Assembly (NCBI GenBank): GCA_021372185.1
Contig: JAJFUY010000039.1
Coordinates: 1 to 8,865 of the forward strand
Source of the DNA: Chlamydiales bacterium
GTDB taxonomy: Bacteria; Chlamydiota; Chlamydiia; Chlamydiales; FEN-1388
DNA: 8,865 nt
Reading direction: 5' to 3'
In this document: positions 1-5,962 of the stretch, in pieces
How the letters are laid out: every line of letters starts with the position of its first letter
Numbering within the stretch: the first letter of the stretch is position 1
Notes under the pieces: model-generated
What the model saw: only the letters and a program-made list of their open reading frames with translations
Databases searched by the model: none
Told to the model about the DNA's origin: nothing
Made by a program: the position numbers and the translations under genes

Positions 1-13
1 CTAATGCCTAATG

Positions 14-27
14 CAGGCCCGGCCCCC
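14..27 (+). repeat. 14-bp GC-rich direct repeat, copy 1
   Basis: CAGGCCCGGCCCCC is identical to the copy at 231-244. It is preceded by a tandem CTAATGC CTAATGC. The combination TAATGC followed by a GGCC..CCCCC block also occurs at the right end of the inverted element (2719-2740), so it may be an element end. Confidence 0.7.
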
Positions 28-230
28 AAATACGGCCCCCACTCGTTTCGCAGTTACCACTGCTCTCTAGCGAGTGTGTACAGAACCCCCGCGTTCCATT
101 ACAGGCCTTTCGGCCTTTCATTGCACACGGGGCTAAAGCTGTGCTCCAGCTTCCGCTGGAAAAACTGGACAATTTCTGGGGGGAATTTTAGAGAGAAATA
201 TCATCCTATTTTAGGCCATTCGTTTCACCC

Positions 231-244
231 CAGGCCCGGCCCCC
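231..244 (+). repeat. 14-bp GC-rich direct repeat, copy 2
   Basis: Exact second copy of 14-27, 217 bp downstream in the same orientation. The preceding TCACCCC, read with the repeat, also resembles the minus strand of the G-run at 3411-3429. Confidence 0.7.
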
Positions 245-286
245 GAATTACTTATCGATGATAAAGATTATCGGATTAACGGGTCT

Positions 287-309
287 GACCCCGATCGAGA
301 CCCCGATCG
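287..309 (+). repeat. Tandem 11-bp repeat GACCCCGATCG x2
   Basis: GACCCCGATCG occurs at 287-297 and again at 299-309, separated by one A. The first copy is also the right arm of the GGGTC/GACCC hairpin at 281-291. The second copy can pair through ACCCC (300-304) with GGGGT (325-329), so alternative RNA folds just upstream of the ankyrin gene are possible. Confidence 0.7.
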
Positions 310-370
310 CATAATCAGCTGAAAGGGGTGGTCTAAAAATCTTTTTAACTATATGCTTAAGATGATAAGA

Positions 371-377
371 AGAGGGG
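371..377 (+). promoter_or_regulatory. Ribosome binding site deciding the start of the ankyrin gene
   Basis: AGAGGGG lies 5 nt before ATG 383. The alternative in-frame ATG at 353 has no Shine-Dalgarno sequence before it, so 383 is preferred. Confidence 0.6.
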
Positions 378-382
378 ATTTT

Positions 383-2257
383 ATGAGCAATTATGGGGAT
401 TATTCAAAATTTGGCGGATCAAGTGCTTGGGAGGGTCAAGAATCTTCTGAGAGTAAAAACACAAAACGGCCTCGTAAAAAAGGTGACCAAGAATACCCCG
501 CCGAAGAGGCGAAGCGCACAAAAAAAGAAGCTAAAATATCACGTGTACTTCAAGAGAAGCTGCCCGAAAAATCCGATAGCTCAACAGGCGCACTTCCAAA
601 AAAATCAAAGGTAGAAATTCAGGCTGAACAAAGAAGCCAAAGGCTTGCTCAACGAAATTTACTAAAAAGAGAGCCGCCGCAACCAAGCAAAGGAACAAAA
701 AGAGACCGTGAAGAAGTTCAAATTGAGCCAAAACTAGAAAGAAGCGAAAAAAAAGCTAAAGAAGAAATGCCGCAACAAGTAATTACCTACACTTTTGTGT
801 CAGTACTCGAGAGTACTCAAGATAACTTGCTTAAGCCAATGCAACGTTTAGGGTATGAAGTAGATCAACTTGGTGTATGCGTTGGGTTTGCCTCTATGGC
901 TATGCAGGCTGTGTTAGCAGATGACGTTTCAACCTTTAACGAACGAGTGCAAAAGCTTCGAACTTTTGATTTTTCGAGTGTAGATGTAGAGGTATCCAAA
1001 AAATCCAAAGCAGAGCTTAAGGAAAGGGCAGATATCCTGGCATTTTTTGATGGAATTTCATTGTATCAAAATCCTGGAACATATAAAGAATTTCTTGAGC
1101 GTCCTGACTGGAAACATAATGCCCGATTAACATCACAAGAGATTGCTCCTATTGACCTTGTAAAAAAAGAGGGGCCTATTGTTCAGATAGCTGCATCGAA
1201 CTTCCTCTTTACTCCGAATGAACTTCACCTTTATTTTGAAGAGCTCGGAAAATCATATAAAAACGCATCTTCCCCAATAGCGATAAATTTATCTGCAAAC
1301 CAACATGCTATTTGTGTGGGCTATTTTCCTGAACCTCGTGATGAATGGTGTCTATTTGACGCAAACCTCCCATCTTCATCCACCATAAAAAATCCAGAAC
1401 AGCTAGCAAAAGCGGTGTTGAGATCACTTTTATCTTCTTCTGATACGCATATAGCAATTTCTATGGATTTTTTTACCACTAAGAAAAATCAATCAAATGC
1501 TGAAAACAATTTTCTTCAGGTGCAAAAAGATACCGCTTCAATGAGAGAGGTTACGAGCGATAAAGCCCAGGTACGTACTAAATCAGGAAAGATATGGCTT
1601 AACGAGGCAAGTGGTGATGGAGAGTATCTGCTTGTTGAATCCCTTTTAAAAAATAATGCTAACCCCAATAGTGTTGATGGCCTAGGGTTAACCCCCCTTT
1701 ATTCGGCAGCCATGCAAGGACAAACCGATGTGGTAAGACTATTACTTGAACATAATGCCGACCCTAATAAAGCTCTTGAAATTCAAGAAAAAACAACACC
1801 ACTTTTTGAAGCTGCAGATAATGGATATATAGAAATTGCAAAACTGTTAATCGAAAAAAATGCTGATGTTAACAAGCAGTCTACATCTGGAATAACACCG
1901 TTATTTATGGCGACGCAAGGCGGGCATGTTGAAATTGTAAAAATGCTTTTAGCAAAAGGAGCTGATGTTAATTTAGCAGATATTGATGAGTTAACACCTC
2001 TACTAATTGCGGCACAAAACGGTTATGTAGAAATCGTTACAATGCTACTTGAGAAAAATGCAGACGTAAACAAAGCATCAACATCTGGAATAACAGCGTT
2101 ATTTTTGGCAGCACAAGAAGGACACACTGAGATTGTAAAACTGCTTTTAGAAAAAAATGCAGATCCTAACAAGGCAGATGATGATGGCGAGACTGCACTG
2201 CAAGTAGCTCAAGAAAACGGCCATACAGAAGTTGTAAAGCTACTCAAGAAAGAATAA
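383..2257 (+). CDS. Candidate effector: basic N-terminus, Cys-His-Asp protease-like domain, seven ankyrin repeats
   Basis: The product has 624 residues from ATG 383; an in-frame ATG at 353 lacks a ribosome site. Residues 20-130 are highly charged and probably disordered. KRPRKK (28-33), ten residues and KRTKK (44-48) form a bipartite nuclear-localisation-like motif. Residues 140-360 look like a papain-fold cysteine protease: C166 in LGVCVGFAS at a helix start, H308 in NQHAICVGY, and D326 in CLFDAN. Residues about 402-624 are seven ankyrin repeats (TPL..AA..G...IV..LL...AD.N), and the protein ends inside the last one. Ankyrin repeats mediate protein binding and are common in host-directed effectors of Legionella and Coxiella relatives; a host-protein-cleaving role is inferred. 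No signal peptide or membrane segment is seen. The gene stands alone, flanked by non-coding repeats. The ankyrin call is firm, the protease call moderate, and the substrate unknown. Confidence 0.85.
   Translation: MSNYGDYSKFGGSSAWEGQESSESKNTKRPRKKGDQEYPAEEAKRTKKEAKISRVLQEKLPEKSDSSTGALPKKSKVEIQAEQRSQRLAQRNLLKREPPQPSKGTKRDREEVQIEPKLERSEKKAKEEMPQQVITYTFVSVLESTQDNLLKPMQRLGYEVDQLGVCVGFASMAMQAVLADDVSTFNERVQKLRTFDFSSVDVEVSKKSKAELKERADILAFFDGISLYQNPGTYKEFLERPDWKHNARLTSQEIAPIDLVKKEGPIVQIAASNFLFTPNELHLYFEELGKSYKNASSPIAINLSANQHAICVGYFPEPRDEWCLFDANLPSSSTIKNPEQLAKAVLRSLLSSSDTHIAISMDFFTTKKNQSNAENNFLQVQKDTASMREVTSDKAQVRTKSGKIWLNEASGDGEYLLVESLLKNNANPNSVDGLGLTPLYSAAMQGQTDVVRLLLEHNADPNKALEIQEKTTPLFEAADNGYIEIAKLLIEKNADVNKQSTSGITPLFMATQGGHVEIVKMLLAKGADVNLADIDELTPLLIAAQNGYVEIVTMLLEKNADVNKASTSGITALFLAAQEGHTEIVKLLLEKNADPNKADDDGETALQVAQENGHTEVVKLLKKE
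1855..2150 (+). repeat. 198-bp periodic duplication inside the ankyrin array
   Basis: Two ankyrin-repeat pairs are related at DNA level with a period of 198 bp, i.e. two 33-codon repeats. ACATCTGGAATAACA at 1883-1897 recurs at 2081-2095, and both lie within the protein pattern EKNADVNK.STSGIT. This indicates recent expansion by a two-repeat block (repeats 3-4 and 5-6). Confidence 0.65.
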
Positions 2258-2264
2258 GCGTGAT

Positions 2265-2361
2265 TCAATCGCCCTCAGCCGGGCTCCATTGGATATTCAA
2301 TATTACCCACCGTTCCCTTCGGTCACGGTGGGCTTCGCTCAATCGCCCTAAAATCGGGCTC
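2265..2361. repeat. Trio of hairpins with a repeated outer unit, 3' of the ankyrin gene
   Basis: TCAATCGCCC, a short loop and CGGGCTC occur at 2265-2286 and 2339-2361 in the same orientation; each forms a GCCC/GGGC hairpin with a different loop. Between them, CCCACCGT (2306-2313) pairs perfectly with ACGGTGGG (2325-2332) around an 11-nt loop. None is followed by a T-run, so they are not typical intrinsic terminators. They start 8 nt after the ankyrin stop codon and could protect the mRNA 3' end or be REP-like repeats. Confidence 0.6.
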
Positions 2362-2427
2362 TAATACAGCGTTTTTGATGGACATGTAACTCTAATTCTT
2401 TTCGCTAAATCTGTGGTAAATCAACAG

Positions 2428-2746
2428 CCTGGGGTCAGCCCCCTTAGCATTACCCATTTTTTTCAAATATTTGCGTTACAAAGACGTCCTCTTCACAGAG
2501 GAAAGAATGCTTTTGTATGTGTGCCCATAGCAACAAGTTGCGATAGGTTAATCACAGACTAGCACCTAAACGGTGCTAAAAACGTACTGAAGCTAATACA
2601 CCGTTAAGGTGCTTGTCTTTGAATAGCCCACTGCCAACGGCTGTGGGTATGCTGTTAAGAATTTTCGTCCTCGGTTGAGAGGATGTCTTTTGTAACGCAA
2701 ACATTTGAAAAAAATGGGTAATGCTAAGGGCCAGCCCCCCCAGACC
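2428..2746. repeat. Inverted pair of about 160-bp units, each with three hairpins (MITE-like element)
   Basis: The left unit (2428-2588) and the right unit (2589-2746, inverted) share the outer block CCCTTAGCATTACCCA, a T-run and TTTGCGTTAC. Each unit then has three hairpins in the same order. Hairpin 1: TCCTCT/AGAGGA at 2487-2502 and TCCTC/GAGGA at 2668-2683. Hairpin 2: 2524-2547 and 2627-2647. Hairpin 3: TAGCACC/GGTGCTA at 2560-2578 and CACC/GGTG at 2599-2611. Loops and some stem bases differ while pairing is kept. The pair may be a non-autonomous transposable element or two copies of a structured RNA gene. No reading frame here is credible. The ends are G/C-run rich (CCTGGGG on the left, CCCCCCCAG on the right). 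Confidence 0.75.
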
Positions 2747-2951
2747 AAAAGAAAAACACTTCCACCTCCTTCCCTCAAGTCAAGGCTCTGGATGTGTATT
2801 TTCTTGCGTAACAAGCTGGTAAAATATAAAATCGCGCTTGTCAAAAGGAAAACGCTTCCATACTCCAACCGAATGGCTGGCGATGGATTTGTATTTCGAT
2901 TGGGACGAGGCATCGTCTCCTTTTTAACCACAAAGCGTTACCTCCTTGGTC
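2746..2951 (-). other. Structured non-coding tract downstream of the IS110 remnant
   Basis: This lies between the transposase stop codon and the inverted element. A 19-bp direct repeat with 17 matches occurs at 2746-2764 and 2842-2860, 96 bp apart. On the minus strand there are stems with large loops: ACAAGC/GCTTGT at about 2813-2843, CGATG/CATCG at about 2879-2916, and the small hairpin CCAGCC/GGTTGG at about 2866-2881. It is plausibly the 3' non-coding end of the insertion sequence. IS1111-type members of the IS110 family encode a guide (bridge/seek) RNA in this place, but whether this copy does is a hypothesis. Confidence 0.4.
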
Positions 2952-3137
2952 TTATGGTTGTGCAACAGCTAACTCAGTAGATTTTAGTTCTTCGCCCTGT
3001 ATAACATAGTCCCTGTCTTGCTTTAGCATGGACCAGATGACTCGTGCTAAATGCCGCCCCATCGACCGTATTGCTTGATTATGTTTTTTGCCCTCAATCC
3101 GCCTCTTGTCATAGTAGCGCTTTGCTTTTTGCGTTAT
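2952..3137 (-). pseudogene. IS110-family transposase, C-terminal remnant
   Basis: The minus strand encodes 61 residues ending at TAA 2952-2954. They include KRYYDKRRIEGKKHNQAIR and ARVIWSMLKQDRDY, a C-terminal pattern I recognise from IS110-family transposases (YYD.KR.EGK.HNQAIR..GR.L.RVIW). A stop (TAA at 3138-3140) closes the frame upstream. The DEDD catalytic half and most of the serine-containing domain are absent, so about 80% of the usual 320-400 residues are missing. The remnant abuts an unrelated + strand gene fragment at about 3125-3140, which marks a deletion or insertion junction. Assignment to the IS110 or IS1111 subgroup cannot be made from this fragment. It cannot be active. Confidence 0.75.
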
Positions 3138-3378
3138 TTACGTTATAGGAGTCGGTCAACGATTAGATGCTTCCTATACTCCAGGTGAGTGCGGTCAATT
3201 ACGTACAGGCGGAGATATATTCCTCGCGCCACCATGTTTTCAAGTAACTGATCCGAATGAAATTGCTAATAATCAATGGGAGCTTATACGAAATGTATCG
3301 AAAAAGAACCTTTGTGGCAAAACCATTACAGGTAATTTTTATAAAATGAAGGTCATTGTAGACAAAGTGATTGAATAA
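3121..3378 (+). pseudogene. 3' fragment of an unidentified gene
   Basis: The + frame is open from 3118 to TAA 3376-3378, after two in-frame TAGs at 3112-3117. It encodes about 80 residues including YVIGVGQRLDASYTPGECGQ and TDPNEIANNQWELIRNV. There is no start codon near its beginning; the only in-frame ATG is at 3346, close to the end. The 5' part has therefore been lost at the junction with the IS110 remnant. I do not recognise the family. The reading frame uses ordinary codons and ends 116 nt before a strong terminator, which supports its being a genuine gene tail rather than a chance frame. Confidence 0.4.
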
Positions 3379-3669
3379 AAACCGACCTCTCAGTGTATTC
3401 GTGTCTATTAGAGGCAGGCCTGGGGGGGTGATTTAAGGTCTTTTTCAAGGAGTTGTTTTTATGTAAAACTTACCCTTGAGCCTAAGTTCCTTTGAGTGCG
3501 GTAATTTTTTACCGCACTTAATTTTCGACCACAAACGCTAACCTCGATGACCATCAAACCCTACACACAATTTCTTTATAAAGCCCAAGAAAAAAATCCT
3601 TATCAAGCCGCTTCTCGTTCAAGGTGTTTTAGACTCTTTTGTTTTGATAGATTGCTGTTCAAAGGCAAA
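3379..3669. other. Intergenic region without a convincing gene
   Basis: It contains a G-run block at 3411-3429 (GAGGCAGGCCTGGGGGGGT), similar to the ends of the inverted element, and the terminator hairpin at 3495-3518. A 50-codon ATG frame at 3547-3699 overlaps the 3' end of mevalonate kinase antiparallel and resembles no family. Nothing else was found. Confidence 0.5.
3495..3518 (+). terminator. Rho-independent terminator-like hairpin
   Basis: AGTGCGGTAA pairs perfectly with TTACCGCACT around a TTTT loop and is followed by TAATTTT on the + strand. It would end transcription from the + strand gene fragment. On the minus strand it lies about 150 nt beyond the mevalonate kinase stop but lacks a following T-run there. 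Confidence 0.65.
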
Positions 3670-4620
3670 TTAATCATACAATACTCCGAGCTTTGAAACT
3701 TGTACGGGAATTTGCATATGAGGTGATGGGTACTTTGTGGTTCCAAGGGCAATTACACAATCGCCAAGTCCAGATCCTGAAATTTTGGAGCCATAAATAT
3801 TTGGGTCAGCTCGTAGTTTGTATACGATTTCGGCTAATGGTAAATTGCAGGTTCCAAGTGCGTCTTGTAACCCTTGGTGGATGTTAAATAGTTTGCCAAG
3901 TGCTTGGAGATTGTTGTTTTTTAACGCTTGGACAGCTTCTAACACAGTAACATTCATGGTTGAAAAAATAGCCTGAAATACTTTTGGGTGAGCCGCTTGG
4001 CTGCTTTGCACTATTTTAATTACATCAGCAGTTTTCATTTTGCTGCCAGAGTAAACTAAAGTGAGGGGGATGTCGGTTGTGATGGGTTCTATTTCGAGTG
4101 GGAGTATAGTGTATGAAACTATACCGCCATAGATTGAAGCTGCAACGTCGGCACCTGATCCAACAGTTTGCACCGCACGTATTACATGCACACTTTTTTC
4201 AAACAGGGTTTCTTTAGATAATGTTTGGCCGTACAGAGCGCCAAGAGTGGCTATTGTCACACTTGCAGATGACCCTAAGCCAACTTCGTGAGAAAATTCT
4301 GACTCAATAGTTATTTCAAGGCCTTTTTCAAGGTTTTTGGTATCGTGTAAATACAGTGAAAGGCTTTTTAAAACAAAAGTGAAGCGTGGATCTTCTTGAA
4401 TGGCTTTTATATCTGACTGATACCTTCCAAGTTTTGAGTTGATAACTAGTAGCTCATCATTTCTTGCAACAACGTGTACGGTAATTCGTTTATCAACGGC
4501 ACAAGAAAGAGCATGCTTATTATGAAGAACGGCATGTTCTCCCATAAGCATAAGACTACCCGGGGCTGAACATTTACAAGACCGTTTAGAAAACCCTTTA
4601 GAAAACAAGGAATACTCCAC
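3670..4620 (-). CDS. mvk: Mevalonate kinase (GHMP kinase family)
   Basis: It would phosphorylate mevalonate with ATP to 5-phosphomevalonate in the cytoplasmic mevalonate route to isopentenyl diphosphate. All three GHMP motifs are visible: APGSLMLMGEHAVLH (19-33), EVGLGSSASVT (112-122, the ATP phosphate loop) and KISGSGLGDCV (279-289). The likely catalytic aspartate is D158 in GSGADVAASIYGG. At 316 residues the length is normal for the family. The outermost start is GTG 4620 with no ribosome site; a TTG at 4608 has GGAG 6 nt upstream and gives 312 residues, so it may be the true start. It is the last gene of a minus-strand series, 43 nt after an unrecognised gene; no other pathway gene is in view. 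Most bacteria use the MEP route; Coxiella and Legionella are among proteobacteria with mevalonate genes. Galactokinase or homoserine kinase are less likely given the motif set. Confidence 0.9.
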   Translation of the reverse strand: MEYSLFSKGFSKRSCKCSAPGSLMLMGEHAVLHNKHALSCAVDKRITVHVVARNDELLVINSKLGRYQSDIKAIQEDPRFTFVLKSLSLYLHDTKNLEKGLEITIESEFSHEVGLGSSASVTIATLGALYGQTLSKETLFEKSVHVIRAVQTVGSGADVAASIYGGIVSYTILPLEIEPITTDIPLTLVYSGSKMKTADVIKIVQSSQAAHPKVFQAIFSTMNVTVLEAVQALKNNNLQALGKLFNIHQGLQDALGTCNLPLAEIVYKLRADPNIYGSKISGSGLGDCVIALGTTKYPSPHMQIPVQVSKLGVLYD

Positions 4621-4663
4621 ATTCAGATTAAGCTATATCATACATCGAAATATCATATTGCGA

Positions 4664-5899
4664 CTAGTTTACTGTTTTTAGAATTTGGGTAACTGCGGGG
4701 TCGAGGTTCCATTTGTTGATGACCTCGGTTTCAAATACATCAATAAACCCAATCATGTGGGGCATCGCTTTTTTTATAAGCTCTTCGACACTTAAGGTTT
4801 TACATTCGACAGCAACTGATAAAAAGTCAAACACTTTTTGGGCAAAACCTTTTTCAAGGGCTATCCTGAGGGCGCTTTCGACAAGAGAGCTCAAGGCATT
4901 TTTGTCACGTTCGGTAAGTGGCGGATTGTTAAATAGGGGCAGTATATAGTTCATGATGTAGGGGGTGCCACCTTTTATGGCGCCCCACTGAGCTAGGCGC
5001 CATTTGAGCATCGGAGATAGATAGGTTTTAAATGTCACGGCCCATTGTATTGCCATGGGGATGCCCTTAGAGGTATCCTTTTTATAGGTATTGATTTTGG
5101 TGAGTAATCCCTGAAGGTATTTTCCAAGTCCTGGGTCTACATCGGGTATTGCGAAATTGGCTACTTCGATATCTGCTGCATGATCCTGTAAATAGATAGC
5201 TCCCGTACGTGCCTGACGAAGCACCTCAAGGCCAGTCTCTTTTATATTTGTACCCAGAGTGTTTTCTGGATGCTTTTTTATTTCAGTATCGAGCATCCAG
5301 TGAAATACCTCAATAGGGTAGCTAATTTTTGCTTTAAAGGTATTTTCATGGCCTTTTAAGAGCCTCTGGAGGTTCTCTCGAATGGCATCATGTTGGAATA
5401 GTTCGCTACTTCCTGTTGCTAGCGGTTCAAACATAGGCATCAAGAGTGTCGCAAAGTCAAACGGTTTTGTTGTAATCGCCTCTACAAGTTGTGATGAACG
5501 TGGCTCCAAGCTGTCAATTTGTCTTTTCACGGCCTTTAACTTTTCCATATGGGCGTCGGCAGTTTCTTTACCCTGCAAAAGCGTATCTTCTAAAGCGTCT
5601 AAAAGCTGCTCTTGCTGTATTTTTAGTTCTTTTAAGTCAGGCGCTTTCACCTCTTTGACAAGGCTTTTTACCCAAGTTTCATCCTGAGTGTAGCTGCCAC
5701 GGGCTTTTTCTATTTTTTTGTCGGCTCGTCTTATGTAGAAGGTAGAAGGCTCGCGCCAAAAGTGGTCTACAAATACTCTAAAAAGGACAAATGTGCATTT
5801 TTTACCCAGTGCAATTTTGTCCTCTTGGTCAAGCTGAAAATTGTGGCTCGTTATATAACTGTTCCATTCACGCTTAGTGAATGGGATCTGATGTGCCAT
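4664..5899 (-). CDS. Uncharacterised helical protein with a coiled-coil segment
   Basis: I do not recognise this 411-residue protein. It starts at ATG 5899 with only a weak ribosome site (ACGGG) upstream. No signal peptide or membrane helix is evident. Residues about 85-135 are rich in K, E, Q and L in a heptad-like pattern (KELKIQQEQLLDALEDTLLQ onward) and probably form a coiled coil. The rest looks mostly alpha-helical, with aromatic stretches such as FRVFVDHFW (40-48) and IEVFHWML (196-203). It lies 63 nt after the Fic-like gene and 43 nt before mevalonate kinase on the same strand, so co-transcription is plausible. The size, lack of known domains and neighbours fit a lineage-specific effector or accessory protein, but that is only inference. 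Confidence 0.75.
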   Translation of the reverse strand: MAHQIPFTKREWNSYITSHNFQLDQEDKIALGKKCTFVLFRVFVDHFWREPSTFYIRRADKKIEKARGSYTQDETWVKSLVKEVKAPDLKELKIQQEQLLDALEDTLLQGKETADAHMEKLKAVKRQIDSLEPRSSQLVEAITTKPFDFATLLMPMFEPLATGSSELFQHDAIRENLQRLLKGHENTFKAKISYPIEVFHWMLDTEIKKHPENTLGTNIKETGLEVLRQARTGAIYLQDHAADIEVANFAIPDVDPGLGKYLQGLLTKINTYKKDTSKGIPMAIQWAVTFKTYLSPMLKWRLAQWGAIKGGTPYIMNYILPLFNNPPLTERDKNALSSLVESALRIALEKGFAQKVFDFLSVAVECKTLSVEELIKKAMPHMIGFIDVFETEVINKWNLDPAVTQILKTVN

Positions 5900-5962
5900 A
5901 CATAACCCGTTTTTTTATTCGGTAGCAGATCCACAAATTGTTTGCATTCTTTACTTAGGAGC

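Larger units (their letters stand above)
1..352. other. GC-richer non-coding region with short repeats and hairpins
   Basis: I find no credible gene here; the open frame at 4-261 resembles no family I know. The stretch is richer in G+C than the genes to its right. It holds a 14-bp direct repeat (14-27 and 231-244), a tandem 11-bp repeat (287-297 and 299-309), and several small perfect hairpins: 103-116 (AGGCC/GGCCT), 145-160 (TCCAGC/GCTGGA), 252-264 (TTATC/GATAA) and 281-291 (GGGTC/GACCC). It could be the eroded end of a mobile element or a REP-like palindrome cluster upstream of the ankyrin gene. No convincing sigma70 promoter was found before position 383. Confidence 0.5.

Noticed and set aside
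4..261. 85-residue open frame in the GC-rich left region
   Set aside because: Composition is odd (many H, P, R, S), the frame crosses repeats and hairpins, and there is no ribosome site or recognisable family.
2428..2746. CRISPR array or tRNA genes in the hairpin-rich region
   Set aside because: Repeats are only two, inverted and diverged, with no regular spacers, and no cloverleaf with a T-loop or anticodon arm could be drawn.
2593..2931. 112-residue minus-strand open frame
   Set aside because: It runs across the inverted element and the structured tract, its start has no support, and its internal GSVFLL repeat simply reflects the DNA direct repeat.
3547..3699. 50-codon ATG frame upstream of and overlapping the mevalonate kinase 3' end
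   Set aside because: It overlaps a firm gene antiparallel, lacks a ribosome site and resembles no family.
5382..5687. 101-residue + strand frame inside the coiled-coil gene
   Set aside because: It is the antisense shadow of a long intact minus-strand gene; the Ser/Cys/Lys-rich composition is typical of such shadows.
5900..5962. Terminator between the Fic-like gene and the next gene
   Set aside because: Only a short AGCCT/AGGCT pairing overlaps the stop codon and no T-run follows on the minus strand.
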